A stretch of 47,113 nt of DNA, from NCBI RefSeq assembly GCF_004022425.1, contig NZ_RBZY01000030.1:1-47113 (forward strand). Direction: 5' to 3'. Positions 33,602 through 42,887 of this stretch are shown one piece after another. A program made the translations under genes and the position numbers. The notes under the pieces were generated by a model. That model saw nothing but the letters and a program-made list of their open reading frames with translations. It was not told the DNA's origin and did no database searches. How positions within the stretch are numbered: the first letter of the stretch is position 1; every line of letters starts with the position of its first letter. The stretch comes from Microbacterium enclense. Lineage in GTDB: Bacteria; Actinomycetota; Actinomycetes; Actinomycetales; Microbacteriaceae.

Positions 33602-34687
33602 TCAGTTCCGCTCGAGGGCCGCGTCGAGCAGATCGCTGATGAGGTCGGGGTACGTCAGCCCCGAGGCGATCCAGCACGTCGGGAACATCGAGATCGGGGT
33701 GAACCCGGGCATGGTGTTCACCTCGTTCACGTAGAACTCCGTGCCGGTGTAGAAGAAGTCGACGCGCGCGAGACCCTCGCCGCCGAGGGCTTCGAAGGCC
33801 TGGGCGGCGATGCGCTGCATCTCGGCGAGTTCGCCGTCGCGCAGTTCGGCGGGGCACACGAGATCGACACCGGGCGCGTCGAGGTACTTCGCCTCGAAGT
33901 CGTAGAACTCCCGGCCCGTGACCACGATCTCGCCGGCGACGCTCACCCGCACCGCACCGCCGTCGCGCCCGGGCAGCACACCGCACTCGAGCTCGCGGCC
34001 GACGATCGCCTTCTCGACCAGCGCGAGGCGGTCTTCGGCGAAGGCCGTCTCCAGGGCGGCATCCAGGTCTTCCCACCGTGACACTTTCGTCACGCCGACG
34101 CTCGACCCGGCCTCGTTCGGCTTGACGAACACGGGAAGCTCCAGCGCGCGGATACGGCGCTCCCATAGCTCGCGATCCCGCACGAGGTCGGCGCGGGTCA
34201 CGGCGACCCACGGCACGACGGGTACGCCCGCCGAACGCAGGACGCGCTTCGTGACGTTCTTGTTCATGCCGATCGCCGACATCAGCACGCCGCCCCCGGC
34301 GTACGGGATGCCGAGCAGCTCGAGGAGTCCCTGGATCGTGCCGTCCTCACCGAAGCGGCCGTGCAGGATGGGGAGGACCACGTCCACATCGCCGAGGGAG
34401 CGCTCACCGCCGGCATCCGTCACCGTCCACTCGCGCGACACCGCCGACTCGGGCAGACGCACACGGCTGCCGTTGTCGAGGACCTCCGGCAGAGCCTCGG
34501 GGCGCAGCGCGAACTTGTCGGGGTCGTCGTCCTCGAGCACGAAGGCGCCGTCGCGCGTGATCCCGACAGGGATCACCCGGAAGCGGTCACGATCGATCGC
34601 CCGCAACACCCCGCCCGCCGTGGCGGAACTGATCGAATGCTCGCTGGAGCGCCCGCCGAAGAGCACCGCCACCACCGGTTTGGTCAT
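33602..34687 (-). CDS. ddl: D-alanine--D-alanine ligase
   Basis: 361 residues. Makes D-Ala-D-Ala for peptidoglycan. ATP-grasp motifs: FGGRSSEHSISSATA, LPILHGRFGEDGTIQGLLELLGIPYAG, MNKNVTKRVL, VFVKPNEAGSSVGVTKV, and metal site FYVNEVNTMPGFTPISMFP. The FEAKYLD loop carries the Tyr typical of true D-Ala-D-Ala ligases. The ATG at 34687 has GAGAGG 7 bases upstream. Its first 101 bases overlap the gpsA end in another frame. Confidence 0.95.
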   Translation of the reverse strand: MTKPVVAVLFGGRSSEHSISSATAGGVLRAIDRDRFRVIPVGITRDGAFVLEDDDPDKFALRPEALPEVLDNGSRVRLPESAVSREWTVTDAGGERSLGDVDVVLPILHGRFGEDGTIQGLLELLGIPYAGGGVLMSAIGMNKNVTKRVLRSAGVPVVPWVAVTRADLVRDRELWERRIRALELPVFVKPNEAGSSVGVTKVSRWEDLDAALETAFAEDRLALVEKAIVGRELECGVLPGRDGGAVRVSVAGEIVVTGREFYDFEAKYLDAPGVDLVCPAELRDGELAEMQRIAAQAFEALGGEGLARVDFFYTGTEFYVNEVNTMPGFTPISMFPTCWIASGLTYPDLISDLLDAALERN

Positions 34688-35723
34688 TCTGCGTCCTCTC
34701 GCCCTGCGGCTGGTCGTCGTCGGTCGTGAGATGCGGCGCGATGTCACGGGGATCCATGGTGCCGTCGAGCACCATCTTCACCTGGCGCACGATCGGCATG
34801 TCGACACCGACTTCGCGCGCGAGCTGCAGCACGGGGGCGACGGATGCCAGTCCCTCCGCGGTCTGCTGCATCTGCTTGACCACGTCCTGGTAGCCGTAAC
34901 CCTGTCCGAGCAGGCGCCCCGCCGTGTTGTTGCGGCTCAGCGGAGACTGACAGGTCGCGATGAGATCGCCGAGGCCCGCGAGGCCCTGCAGCGTCTCGGG
35001 CTGGGCGCCCTGGGCGACGGCGAAGTCGGTCATCTCGACGAGACCGCGCGTGATGATCGAGGCCTTCGTGTTCTCGCCATAGCCGACACCGTCGACGATC
35101 CCGATCGCGACGGCGATCAGGTTCTTCAGCACACCGCCGAACTCGGTGCCGATCACGTCGGTGTTCACGAACGACCGGAAGTAACGATTGCGGGCCCGCC
35201 GGGCCACGGCCTCGGCGGTCTCGGGGCTCAGCGAGCTGATCACGGCGGCGGTCGGCTGCTCGCGCGCGATCTCCAGGGCGAGATTCGGACCGGATGCCAC
35301 GGCGATGCGCGCCGGGTCGCACTCGAGCACCTGCTCGATGACCTGGCTCATCCGCAGGCCCGACGACTTCTCGACGCCCTTCATGAGAGAGACCAGCGGC
35401 ACGTTCGTGTGCTCCACCAGCGGCCGGATCGCGGCCAGATTCTCGCGCAGCGATTGGCTCGGCACCGACAGGTAGATCTGTTCGGCACCGCGCAGAGCCT
35501 CGGCGAGATCCGTCGTCGCCGTCATGGCGCGCGGAAGATTGATACCCGCGAGATACCGGCTGTTGCGTTTGGACTCCGTGATCTCGGCCGCAAGCTCGGG
35601 TCGCCGCGCCCACATGACGACGGAGGCACCGCCATCGGCCAGGATCTTGCCGAAGGTCGTACCCCAGCTGCCGGCACCGACGACGGCGACCTTGGGGCCG
35701 GCCACCTCGTGCTTACGACTCAA
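34587..35723 (-). CDS. gpsA: Glycerol-3-phosphate dehydrogenase [NAD(P)+]
   Basis: 378 residues from the TTG at 35723; a GTG at 35705 (372 residues) is the alternative. Makes sn-glycerol-3-phosphate for phospholipids. Motifs: VAVVGAGSWGTTFGKILADGG, the catalytic Lys in FGGVLKNLIAVAIGIVDG, and GLAGLGDLIATCQSPLSRN. A Gln/Gly/Arg-rich tail of about 40 residues after LTTDDDQPQ exceeds the family norm and overlaps ddl by 101 bases. The start overlaps the plsC end by 11 bases. Confidence 0.93.
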   Translation of the reverse strand: MSRKHEVAGPKVAVVGAGSWGTTFGKILADGGASVVMWARRPELAAEITESKRNSRYLAGINLPRAMTATTDLAEALRGAEQIYLSVPSQSLRENLAAIRPLVEHTNVPLVSLMKGVEKSSGLRMSQVIEQVLECDPARIAVASGPNLALEIAREQPTAAVISSLSPETAEAVARRARNRYFRSFVNTDVIGTEFGGVLKNLIAVAIGIVDGVGYGENTKASIITRGLVEMTDFAVAQGAQPETLQGLAGLGDLIATCQSPLSRNNTAGRLLGQGYGYQDVVKQMQQTAEGLASVAPVLQLAREVGVDMPIVRQVKMVLDGTMDPRDIAPHLTTDDDQPQGERTQNDQTGGGGALRRALQRAFDQFRHGGRGVAGDRS

Positions 35724-36453
35724 GGCGGCCCGTCTCGTTCTGCCCGTGCGCGGACGGGTTCCAGCGCACCGCGGGGGCCGGGATGCCACGCAGCCCCGCC
35801 AGCATCTCCGCGATGCGGCCCATGAGCGCATCCGTCGCCCGAGTGAGGGTCGCGGGCTGGGTGGCCGTCGCGCGGTACTCCGAGACGTCCATCGCCGGAC
35901 CGAACTCGACGACCACGCGTACGCGACGGGGGAATTTCAGCTTGCCGTAGCGAGGGAGGATCTGCTGCACGCCCCACTGCGCCATGGGGATGAGGGGCAG
36001 GTCGCCCCCCAGCGCCAAACGCAGGGCCCCCGTCTTGCCGCGCATCGGCCAGAGGTCGGGATCGCGGGTCAGGGTGCCCTCCGGATAGACGATCACCCCG
36101 CGGCCGTCGCGGGCGATGCTCTGAGCGGCGGCGATCGACTGGTTCGCACTCGACGAGGTCCGCGGAACGGGGACCATGCCGGTGGCGCGCAGAGCAGCCC
36201 CGAGGACGGGGACCTTGAACAGGCTCTCCTTCGCCAGGAAGCGCGGCGCGCGCCCCGCGCGCCACACCGCGACGGCGATGACGAGGGGGTCGAACTCCGA
36301 ATTGTGGTTCGGAGCGAGAACGTACGCGCCTTCGCGCGGGAGATTCTCGACCCCGCGCATCTCGATGCGCGCGAACATCCCGACGAGCGGGACCACGACA
36401 GCGGCCAGCGGCCAGAAGGCGCTCGGCCGGCTCTTCTCCGGAGAGGCCGCCAC
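35713..36453 (-). CDS. plsC: 1-acyl-sn-glycerol-3-phosphate acyltransferase
   Basis: 246 residues. Acylates lysophosphatidate to phosphatidate. The HX4D acyltransferase motif NHNSEFDPL, the FLAKESLF motif, and the VIVYPEGTLTRD motif III are visible; one N-terminal hydrophobic segment (about 14-26) anchors it to the membrane. It sits between murA and gpsA, which supplies its backbone precursor. The stop of murA and its ATG are 3 bases apart. Confidence 0.92.
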   Translation of the reverse strand: MAASPEKSRPSAFWPLAAVVVPLVGMFARIEMRGVENLPREGAYVLAPNHNSEFDPLVIAVAVWRAGRAPRFLAKESLFKVPVLGAALRATGMVPVPRTSSSANQSIAAAQSIARDGRGVIVYPEGTLTRDPDLWPMRGKTGALRLALGGDLPLIPMAQWGVQQILPRYGKLKFPRRVRVVVEFGPAMDVSEYRATATQPATLTRATDALMGRIAEMLAGLRGIPAPAVRWNPSAHGQNETGRLES

Positions 36454-36456
36454 GGG

Positions 36457-37830
36457 TCAGCCCACGACGTCGAAGTCGGCGTCGAGAGCGGTGAGCTTCT
36501 CGAGGAACTTCTCGTACCCGCGGCGGATGATGCCGATGTTGCGCACCGTCGACTCGCCCTCGGCGGCCAGGGCGGCGATCACGTAGCTGTAACCGCCGCG
36601 CAGGTCGGGCACCTCGACGTCGGCGCCGTGCAACGGTGTCGGCCCGTTGATGACGGCGGCCTGCTCGAGGTCGCGCCGTGGAACCCGGCGGTCGGGGCTC
36701 GCGAGACCCTGCGGGTGCACGACGATGTCGGCACCCATCTTGTTCAGCGCCTGCGTGAAGCCGAGACGGTTCTCGTACACGGTCTCGTGCACCGTGGAGG
36801 TGCCGTGGGCCTGCGTCAGCGCGACGATGAGCGGCTGCTGCCAGTCGGTCATGAAGCCTGGGTGCACGTCGGTCTCGACCATGACGGGCTTGAGATCGTC
36901 GCCCCGACGGAACAGGATGCCGTCCTCGCGCACGTCGAACCAGCCACCGGCCTTACGGAACACGTTCAAGAACGTCAGCATGTCCTGCTGGCGGGCGCCC
37001 TTGGCGAAGATCTCGCCGTCGGTCGCGAGAGCGGCGCACGCCCAGGACGCGGCCTCGTTGCGGTCGAAGATCGCGCGGTGGTCGTAGCCGACGAGACGGT
37101 CGACGCCCTCGATGTAGATGACGCGGTTGGGCTCGTACGAGATGATCGCGCCCATCTTCTGCAGGACGGCGATGAGATCCATGATCTCCGGCTCGATCGC
37201 GGCGTTGCGGAGCTCCGTCACGCCCTTCGCCCGGACCGCGGTCAGCAGCACCTGCTCGGTCGCGCCGACGCTCGGGTACGGCAGCGTGATGTTCGCGCCG
37301 TGCAGGCCGTTCGGCGCCGTGATGCGGATGCCCTCGTAGCTCTTGTCGACAACCGCTCCGAACGCGCGCAACGCGTCCATGTGGAAGTTGATCGGACGGT
37401 TGCCGATGCGGCATCCACCGAGATCCGGGATCAGTGCCTCGCCCAAGAGGTGGAGCAGCGGCCCGCAGAACAGGATCGGGATGCGGGACGCCCCCGCGTG
37501 CGCATCGATCTCCTCGAAGTGCGCGGCCACCGCGCCGGAGGGGTCGAGGTGCAGCGTCCCCTCTTCGTCGCCCTCGGTGACGGTGACGCCGTGCACCTCG
37601 AGCAATGAGCGGACGACCTTGACGTCGCTGATGCTCGGGACGTCACGCAGGGTGCTGGTGGTGTCGCCCAGGAGCGCGGCCACCATCGCCTTGGTCACGA
37701 GGTTCTTCGCCCCCTTGACCTCGACCGTTCCGTGCAGAGGGCGTCCGCCGCGGATCACGAGGGTCTCCGCGTCTTCCCAGTCCGGCTGCGCGGAGAACTG
37801 ATCTCCGGAATCGGTGACGAGTGTGCTCAT
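36457..37830 (-). CDS. murA: UDP-N-acetylglucosamine 1-carboxyvinyltransferase
   Basis: 457 residues. First committed step of peptidoglycan synthesis. Lys42 (KGAKNLVTKAM) and the catalytic-loop Cys140 (DLGGCRIGNRPINFH) are present. The Cys makes it the fosfomycin-sensitive type, unlike the Asp form of Mycobacterium. The remainder follows the inside-out barrel pattern (GGYSYVIAALAAEGESTV). The ATG has GAGGT upstream. It lies 63 bases after leuD and starts the cell-envelope set murA-plsC-gpsA-ddl. Confidence 0.95.
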   Translation of the reverse strand: MSTLVTDSGDQFSAQPDWEDAETLVIRGGRPLHGTVEVKGAKNLVTKAMVAALLGDTTSTLRDVPSISDVKVVRSLLEVHGVTVTEGDEEGTLHLDPSGAVAAHFEEIDAHAGASRIPILFCGPLLHLLGEALIPDLGGCRIGNRPINFHMDALRAFGAVVDKSYEGIRITAPNGLHGANITLPYPSVGATEQVLLTAVRAKGVTELRNAAIEPEIMDLIAVLQKMGAIISYEPNRVIYIEGVDRLVGYDHRAIFDRNEAASWACAALATDGEIFAKGARQQDMLTFLNVFRKAGGWFDVREDGILFRRGDDLKPVMVETDVHPGFMTDWQQPLIVALTQAHGTSTVHETVYENRLGFTQALNKMGADIVVHPQGLASPDRRVPRRDLEQAAVINGPTPLHGADVEVPDLRGGYSYVIAALAAEGESTVRNIGIIRRGYEKFLEKLTALDADFDVVG

Positions 37831-37893
37831 AGGGGGGTGGACCTCACTTCGTGGACGAGGGGCGGCGGAGCGGCCCGATCGGGCCGACCGGGC

Positions 37894-38490
37894 TTAGCGG
37901 ACCGGAAGGGTCCGTGGCCGCCATGCCTCGCGGCGCGCCTCGAACTGCGCGATCTTGTCTTCCTCGCGCAGAGTGAGCCCGATGTCGTCGAGCCCTTCGA
38001 GAAGCCGCCACCTAGTGTAATCGTCGATCTCGAACGAAACCCGGAGGTCGCCGAGCGTGGCGCTGCGGGCCTCGAGGTCCACGGTCATCTCGACACCGGG
38101 CTGCGCCGCGACGGCCGCCCAGATGCGCTCGACGTCGTCCTCCGAGACCACTCCCGTGACCAGTCCCTGTTTGCCCGAGTTGCCGCGGAAGATGTCCGCG
38201 AACTTGGGGCTCAGCACCACCCGGAAGCCGTAGTCGCGCAGCGCCCACACGGCGTGTTCGCGGCTCGAACCGGTCCCGAAGTCGGGACCGGCCACCAGGA
38301 TGGACGCCGAGCGGAAGGCATCCTGGTTCAGGACGAACTCGGGGTCCTGGCGCCAGTTCGCGAACAGCGCGTCTTCGAAGCCCGTCTTGGTGACGCGCTT
38401 GAGGTAGACCGCGGGAATGATCTGATCGGTGTCGACGGCGGAGCGCTGCAGCGGGGCCACGATGCCGGTGTGCGTGGTGAACTTCTCCAT
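37894..38490 (-). CDS. leuD: 3-isopropylmalate dehydratase small subunit
   Basis: 198 residues. Swivel domain of isopropylmalate isomerase. Motifs: [43 protein letters not shown], and [15 protein letters not shown]. The ATG at 38490 lies one base after the leuC stop, so the two subunits are co-translated. The frame is open upstream but that part is a shadow of leuC. Confidence 0.97.
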   Translation of the reverse strand: MEKFTTHTGIVAPLQRSAVDTDQIIPAVYLKRVTKTGFEDALFANWRQDPEFVLNQDAFRSASILVAGPDFGTGSSREHAVWALRDYGFRVVLSPKFADIFRGNSGKQGLVTGVVSEDDVERIWAAVAAQPGVEMTVDLEARSATLGDLRVSFEIDDYTRWRLLEGLDDIGLTLREEDKIAQFEARREAWRPRTLPVR

Positions 38491-38491
38491 G

Positions 38492-39973
38492 TCAGGCCTC
38501 CGCCCCGGTCGCGACGGTTTCCGCGGGCAGCGGATCGAGGTCGGCGGGGCTCGAGAGCGTGCCCCGCACGGCGGTCGCCGCGGCGACCAGCGGCGAGACG
38601 AGGTGCGTCCGCCCGCCCTTGCCCTGGCGTCCTTCGAAGTTGCGGTTGGACGTCGACGCACAGCGCTCGCCCGGGGCGAGCTGGTCGGGGTTCATACCGA
38701 GGCACATCGAGCAGCCGGCGAAACGCCATTCGGCGCCGAAGGCGGTGAACACCTTGTCGAGCCCCTCGGCCTCGGCTTCCAGACGCACGCGGGCCGAGCC
38801 CGGAACGACCATGACGCGGACGTTCTCGGCCTTGGTGCGGCCCTGGATCACCGACGCGAACGCCCGCAGGTCTTCGATGCGGCTGTTCGTGCACGAGCCC
38901 ATGAACACGGCATCCACGGGGATGTCCTTCATCGGCGTTCCGGGCTCCAGCGCCATGTACTCCAGCGCCCGCTCGGCGGCGGCGCGCTCGTTCGCGTCCG
39001 TGATCCCGGCGGGCGTGGGCACGACGTCGGACAGCGAGACGCCCTGACCGGGGTTCGTGCCCCACGTGACGAAGGGCTCCAGCTCGTTCGCGTCGAGGAA
39101 GACCTCGGCGTCGTAGACGGCGCCCTCGTCACTCGGCAGCGTCCGCCAGTAGGCGACGGCGTCGTCCCAGTCCTGCCCCTGCGGAGCGTGCGGCTTGTCC
39201 TTGACGTAGGCGAAGGTCGTCTCGTCGGGCGCGATCATGCCGGCGCGGGCACCGGCCTCGATCGACATGTTGCACATCGTCATGCGCCCCTCCATCGAGA
39301 GGGAGCGGATCGCGCTGCCGCGGAACTCGAGTACGTAGCCCTGCCCGCCGTTCGCACCGATCTTGGCGATGATCGCGAGGATGATGTCCTTCGCCGTGAC
39401 ACCCGGCTTCAGCTCGCCCTCGACCGTGATCGCCATGGTCTTGAACGGCTTCAGCGGCAGGGTCTGCGTCGCCAGGACGTGTTCGACCTCGCTCGTGCCG
39501 ATGCCGAATGCCATCGCCCCGAACGCGCCGTGGGTCGAGGTGTGGCTGTCGCCGCAGACCACCGTGATGCCCGGCATCGTGAGGCCCAACTGCGGGCCGA
39601 CGACGTGGACGATCCCCTGCTCCTTGTCGCCGAGCGAGTGGATGCGGACACCGAACTCGTCGGCGTTGCGGCGCAGCGTCTCGATCTGCGTGCGGCTGGT
39701 GAGGTCGGCGATCGGCTTATCGATGTCGAGCGTCGGAGTGTTGTGGTCCTCGGTGGCGATCGTGAGGTCGAGGCGACGCACCGGACGCGCCTCGGCGCGG
39801 AGGCCGTCGAAGGCCTGGGGGCTGGTCACCTCGTGCACTAGGTGCAGGTCGATGTAGATGAGGTCGGGCTGACCGTTCTCGCCCTTGACCACCAGGTGGT
39901 CGTCCCAGACCTTCTCGGCCAGGGTCCGCGGGCGATCGGGAATGTGGATGCCGTCGATCGATGTCGTGCTCAT
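38492..39973 (-). CDS. leuC: 3-isopropylmalate dehydratase large subunit
   Basis: 493 residues. Aconitase-family isomerase of leucine synthesis. The 4Fe-4S cysteines are in [14 protein letters not shown] and [45 protein letters not shown] is the family signature. The ATG at 39973 gives the typical N-terminus ([14 protein letters not shown]). AGGAG lies 13 bases upstream, longer than usual. A 16-residue leader ORF with Leu codons precedes the gene, so attenuation is likely. Confidence 0.97.
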   Translation of the reverse strand: MSTTSIDGIHIPDRPRTLAEKVWDDHLVVKGENGQPDLIYIDLHLVHEVTSPQAFDGLRAEARPVRRLDLTIATEDHNTPTLDIDKPIADLTSRTQIETLRRNADEFGVRIHSLGDKEQGIVHVVGPQLGLTMPGITVVCGDSHTSTHGAFGAMAFGIGTSEVEHVLATQTLPLKPFKTMAITVEGELKPGVTAKDIILAIIAKIGANGGQGYVLEFRGSAIRSLSMEGRMTMCNMSIEAGARAGMIAPDETTFAYVKDKPHAPQGQDWDDAVAYWRTLPSDEGAVYDAEVFLDANELEPFVTWGTNPGQGVSLSDVVPTPAGITDANERAAAERALEYMALEPGTPMKDIPVDAVFMGSCTNSRIEDLRAFASVIQGRTKAENVRVMVVPGSARVRLEAEAEGLDKVFTAFGAEWRFAGCSMCLGMNPDQLAPGERCASTSNRNFEGRQGKGGRTHLVSPLVAAATAVRGTLSSPADLDPLPAETVATGAEA

Positions 39974-40020
39974 GAGACTTGCGTTTCTCCTCGGATGGGA
40001 TGTGAGGCCCGCGACGAAAC

Positions 40021-40060
40021 TCCGCGACGAGAAAGGCCTAGGACAAGGTCTCGTCGCGGC
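40021..40060 (-). promoter_or_regulatory. Leader hairpin upstream of leuC
   Basis: Perfect 10-base stem: CGCGACGAGA (40023-40032) and its complement (40049-40058), overlapping the end of the leader-peptide ORF. The leader codons CTCCTC are also complementary to the leuC Shine-Dalgarno region GAGGAG, so an alternative pairing is possible. Function is inferred from position. Confidence 0.5.
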
Positions 40061-40088
40061 CGCTAAGGAGGAGGCCGACGATCCGCAC
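40038..40088 (-). CDS. Leucine leader peptide (attenuator) of leuCD
   Basis: 16 residues: [19 protein letters not shown] start at 40088 and TAG stop. It has four Leu in 16 codons (CTC CTC CTT and TTG); CTT and TTG are codons this GC-rich genome normally avoids, which fits a leader that senses charged tRNA-Leu. The downstream stem overlaps its 3' half. TATCGT lies exactly 6 bases before the GTG, so the transcript probably begins at this start codon. Leader-peptide attenuation of amino-acid genes is known in Actinobacteria; this instance is inferred. Confidence 0.7.
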   Translation of the reverse strand: MRIVGLLLSGRDETLS

Positions 40089-40094
40089 CTCGTC

Positions 40095-40100
40095 ACGATA
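40095..40100 (-). promoter_or_regulatory. Putative -10 (TATCGT) of the leuCD transcript
   Basis: Minus-strand TATCGT, 6 bases before the GTG of the leader peptide, leaving a 5' region of about 115 bases before leuC. There is no good -35. Confidence 0.55.
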
Positions 40101-40206
40101 CCACCGGCCCGTCGGGGGCCTCCGCGTAACACGGCGCCGCACGTTTGGGCGGGGCCGGGGTCCGCGTGCGAGCCTGTCGCCACCGCTTCGGGAAGGAGAG
40201 TGCCGC

Positions 40207-41547
40207 ATGGGCGCGCAGGAAGACACCGGGTTCTCGACCCGTCAGGTGCACGTGGGGGCCTCGGTCGCGCCCGCCTCACCGCGGGCCACACCGATCTACC
40301 TGACCGCGGGGTTCACCTTCTCCGACCTCGATGAGTCGGCGGCGCACTTCTCGACCGGCAGCGGCTTCGGCTATTCCCGAACCGGCAATCCGACCGTGCA
40401 GGCCGTCGAGGAACGCCTCGCGTCGCTCGAGGGCGGCGACCAGGCGATCCTCGTCTCGAGCGGTCAGGCCGCGGTCACCGTCGCACTCCTCGGACTCCTG
40501 GATGCCGGTGACCACCTCATCGTCTCCGAGCACATCTACGAGGGCACCCGGGGCCTGCTGCTCGACAACTTCTCGCGTCTGGGCATCGAGACGACGTTCG
40601 TCGACACCGACGACCTCGACGCGTGGCGCGCCGCCATCACTCCGCGGACGAAGGCGATGTTCGCCGAGACGCTCTCCAACGCCCGCAACGACGTCCTCGA
40701 CGTCGCCGCCGTCGCCGCCATCGGAGCCGAGCGCGGCATCCCGCTCGTCGTGGACAGCACGTTCACCACCCCCTACCTGCTCCGCCCGATCGAATACGGC
40801 GCGGCGGTCGTCGTGCATTCGGCGAGCAAGTTCCTCGCCGGCCAGGGCGCGGTGCTCGGCGGCGTCATCGTCGACGACGGGCGCTTCGACGCCGCGGCAT
40901 CCGGTCACCTCTTCCCGCACCTCGTCGGCACCGACCGGCTCGGCGGGGCGAGCTACGCCGAGAAGCACGGTCGGCGCGCGCGCGGGCAGTACCTGCGCGA
41001 GAGTGTCGCTCCCCGCTTCGGCCCGTCGCCCTCTCCGCTCAACGCCTTCCTCATCGGCCAGGGCGTCGAGACGCTGAGCCTGCGGATGGAGCGGCAGTCG
41101 GCCAATGCCCTGGCCGTCGCGCGGTGGCTCGAGACCCGTCCCGAGGTCGAGCGCGTCGACTACGTCGGGCTCTCATCGCACCCGCACCACCATCTGGGTC
41201 GGCGCTACCTCACGCGCGGCAGTGGCTCGGTGTTCACCGTGACCCTCCGCGGTGGACTCGAGGCCGCGCGGCACGTCGTGCAGTCCGTCCGGCTCGTCAC
41301 CCACATGACGCACCTCGGCGACGTCCGCTCGCTCGTCCTGCACCCGCAGAGCACGAGCCACTCGGGGCGCACCGTCGCCGAGCGCGAACGCGCGGGGGTG
41401 TTCCCGGGGACCATTCGCCTGTCGATCGGCATCGAGGACGTCGACGACATCATCGCCGACCTCGCGCAGGCCCTCGACGGCGTGGCATCCCTCGCTCTCA
41501 TCGACGAGCCCGCGGATGCCGACGTCCGTGAGGTCGTGGTCCTGTGA
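40207..41547 (+). CDS. O-acetylhomoserine aminocarboxypropyltransferase (MetY-like)
   Basis: 446 residues. PLP enzyme of the Cys/Met metabolism family; MetY uses sulfide and O-acetylhomoserine to make homocysteine. The PLP Lys208 is in [19 protein letters not shown]. The patterns [24 protein letters not shown] and [21 protein letters not shown] are typical of the full-length MetY branch. AAGGAG lies 9 bases before the ATG. It overlaps the flavin monooxygenase gene and is divergent from leuCD. Confidence 0.88.
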   Translation: MGAQEDTGFSTRQVHVGASVAPASPRATPIYLTAGFTFSDLDESAAHFSTGSGFGYSRTGNPTVQAVEERLASLEGGDQAILVSSGQAAVTVALLGLLDAGDHLIVSEHIYEGTRGLLLDNFSRLGIETTFVDTDDLDAWRAAITPRTKAMFAETLSNARNDVLDVAAVAAIGAERGIPLVVDSTFTTPYLLRPIEYGAAVVVHSASKFLAGQGAVLGGVIVDDGRFDAAASGHLFPHLVGTDRLGGASYAEKHGRRARGQYLRESVAPRFGPSPSPLNAFLIGQGVETLSLRMERQSANALAVARWLETRPEVERVDYVGLSSHPHHHLGRRYLTRGSGSVFTVTLRGGLEAARHVVQSVRLVTHMTHLGDVRSLVLHPQSTSHSGRTVAERERAGVFPGTIRLSIGIEDVDDIIADLAQALDGVASLALIDEPADADVREVVVL

Positions 41548-42857
41548 GCCGGCTCCAGCACTTCGGGTGGTTCCTCGCCCGCGGTTTCGGTCCGCACGGC
41601 TGGGGGCACCCGTACCTCCGGTGGAACCACCGATGGACCGAGCCGGGTCTCTACCAGGACTCGGCCCGCACGCTCGAGCAGGCCGGTTTCGACCTGCTGA
41701 TCATCGAGGATGCGCCGTCGCTCGGCAGTGCCGAAACCATCGACCTGCGCGTGCGGCACGCGTTCGGCGGCCCCAAGCACGATCCGTTGCTCCTCGCGCC
41801 CTACCTGTTCGCCGCGACGCGGCACCTCGGCATCGCACCCACGGTCAACCCTGCGGCGTATCTGCCCTACACCGCGGCCCGGCAGTTCGCGACGCTCCAG
41901 CACCTCAGCGGCCACCGCCTCGGTCTGAACGTCGTCACCGACACCGGCAGCGCGCGGCACTTCTCGACCGCGCCGCAGCTCGGACACGACGCCGCGTACG
42001 ACCGTGCCGAGGAGTGGATCGACGGACTCCGCGCGCTGTGGCGCAGCTGGGGCGACGGCGCCCTCGTCGAGGATGAAGAGACAGGCGTGTACGCCGACGG
42101 CACGCGCCTGGATGCCGCCCCGCACCGCGGCGAGTACTTCGGCTTCGACGGCCCGCTCAACGCGGTGCCGTTCACCGACGGCGAGCCCGCGATCGTGTCC
42201 CCCGGAGGCTCGGGCCGTGGCCTCGCCTTCGCCGGGCGCAATTCCGACGTGCAGCTGGCTCTCGCCCCGCTCGACGAGCAGAGCATCCGCGCCTACCGCG
42301 GCCGCATCCACGCGGCCGCCGAGGCCGCGGGACGCGCGGCGAGCGACGTGAAGATCCTGTTCGCGATCCAGCCCGTGCTCGTGGGATCGGCGGAGGAGGC
42401 CGACCGGCTGGTCGCGGCATCCGCGGATCCCGACGACGCCGCGTTGCTCGCCATCGCCCGCAAGCAGTCGAGCGACCTCGAGATCGACCTCACCGGGCTC
42501 GACCTCGATCAGCCTCTGGATCGCGCGATCTTCGGCGAGCACGTGTCGGAAGGGAGCATCCGCCGTCTCGTCGGGAAGCACGAGCCCGATGCTCCCCTGC
42601 GCGCGATCCTCGCGGCGCACGCACGCCTCGGCCGTCTGAAGGACGGGTCGGGCTTCGTCGGCACCGCGGAGGAGTTCGCCGACCGGGTCGAGGAGCTCGG
42701 CGACTGGGGCAACGACGGCGTGCTGCTGTGGGGCGACCTGCACCCGGTCACCGTGCACCGGCTGCTCGATGACCTCGTGCCGATCCTCCGACGTCGCGGC
42801 ATCCTGCGCGAGGAGTACGTCGACGGCGGCCTCGGGGCCAACCTACACGCGTTCTGA
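41544..42857 (+). CDS. LLM-class FMN-dependent monooxygenase (NtaA/SnaA/DszA type)
   Basis: 437 residues. Luciferase-like monooxygenase with the NtaA/DszA subfamily look (LIIEDAPSLGSAE, HDPLLLAPYLFAATRHLGIAPTVNP, YTAARQFATLQHLSGHRLGLNVVTDT, PHRGEYFGFDGPLNAVP). Such enzymes oxidise organosulfur or aminopolycarboxylate compounds with reduced FMN supplied by a separate reductase. The GTG start overlaps the metY stop (GTGA), suggesting a link with sulfur assimilation. The substrate is unknown. Confidence 0.88.
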   Translation: MSRLQHFGWFLARGFGPHGWGHPYLRWNHRWTEPGLYQDSARTLEQAGFDLLIIEDAPSLGSAETIDLRVRHAFGGPKHDPLLLAPYLFAATRHLGIAPTVNPAAYLPYTAARQFATLQHLSGHRLGLNVVTDTGSARHFSTAPQLGHDAAYDRAEEWIDGLRALWRSWGDGALVEDEETGVYADGTRLDAAPHRGEYFGFDGPLNAVPFTDGEPAIVSPGGSGRGLAFAGRNSDVQLALAPLDEQSIRAYRGRIHAAAEAAGRAASDVKILFAIQPVLVGSAEEADRLVAASADPDDAALLAIARKQSSDLEIDLTGLDLDQPLDRAIFGEHVSEGSIRRLVGKHEPDAPLRAILAAHARLGRLKDGSGFVGTAEEFADRVEELGDWGNDGVLLWGDLHPVTVHRLLDDLVPILRRRGILREEYVDGGLGANLHAF

Positions 42858-42874
42858 CCGCCGGCACGGCGGTC
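42856..42874. terminator. Hairpin between LLM and terC genes
   Basis: GACCGCCG-GCA-CGGCGGTC, a perfect 8-base stem that begins inside the monooxygenase stop codon and lies 14 bases beyond the terC stop. It can serve as a two-way terminator between the convergent genes. Confidence 0.55.
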
Positions 42875-42887
42875 CGCGCACGGAGCC

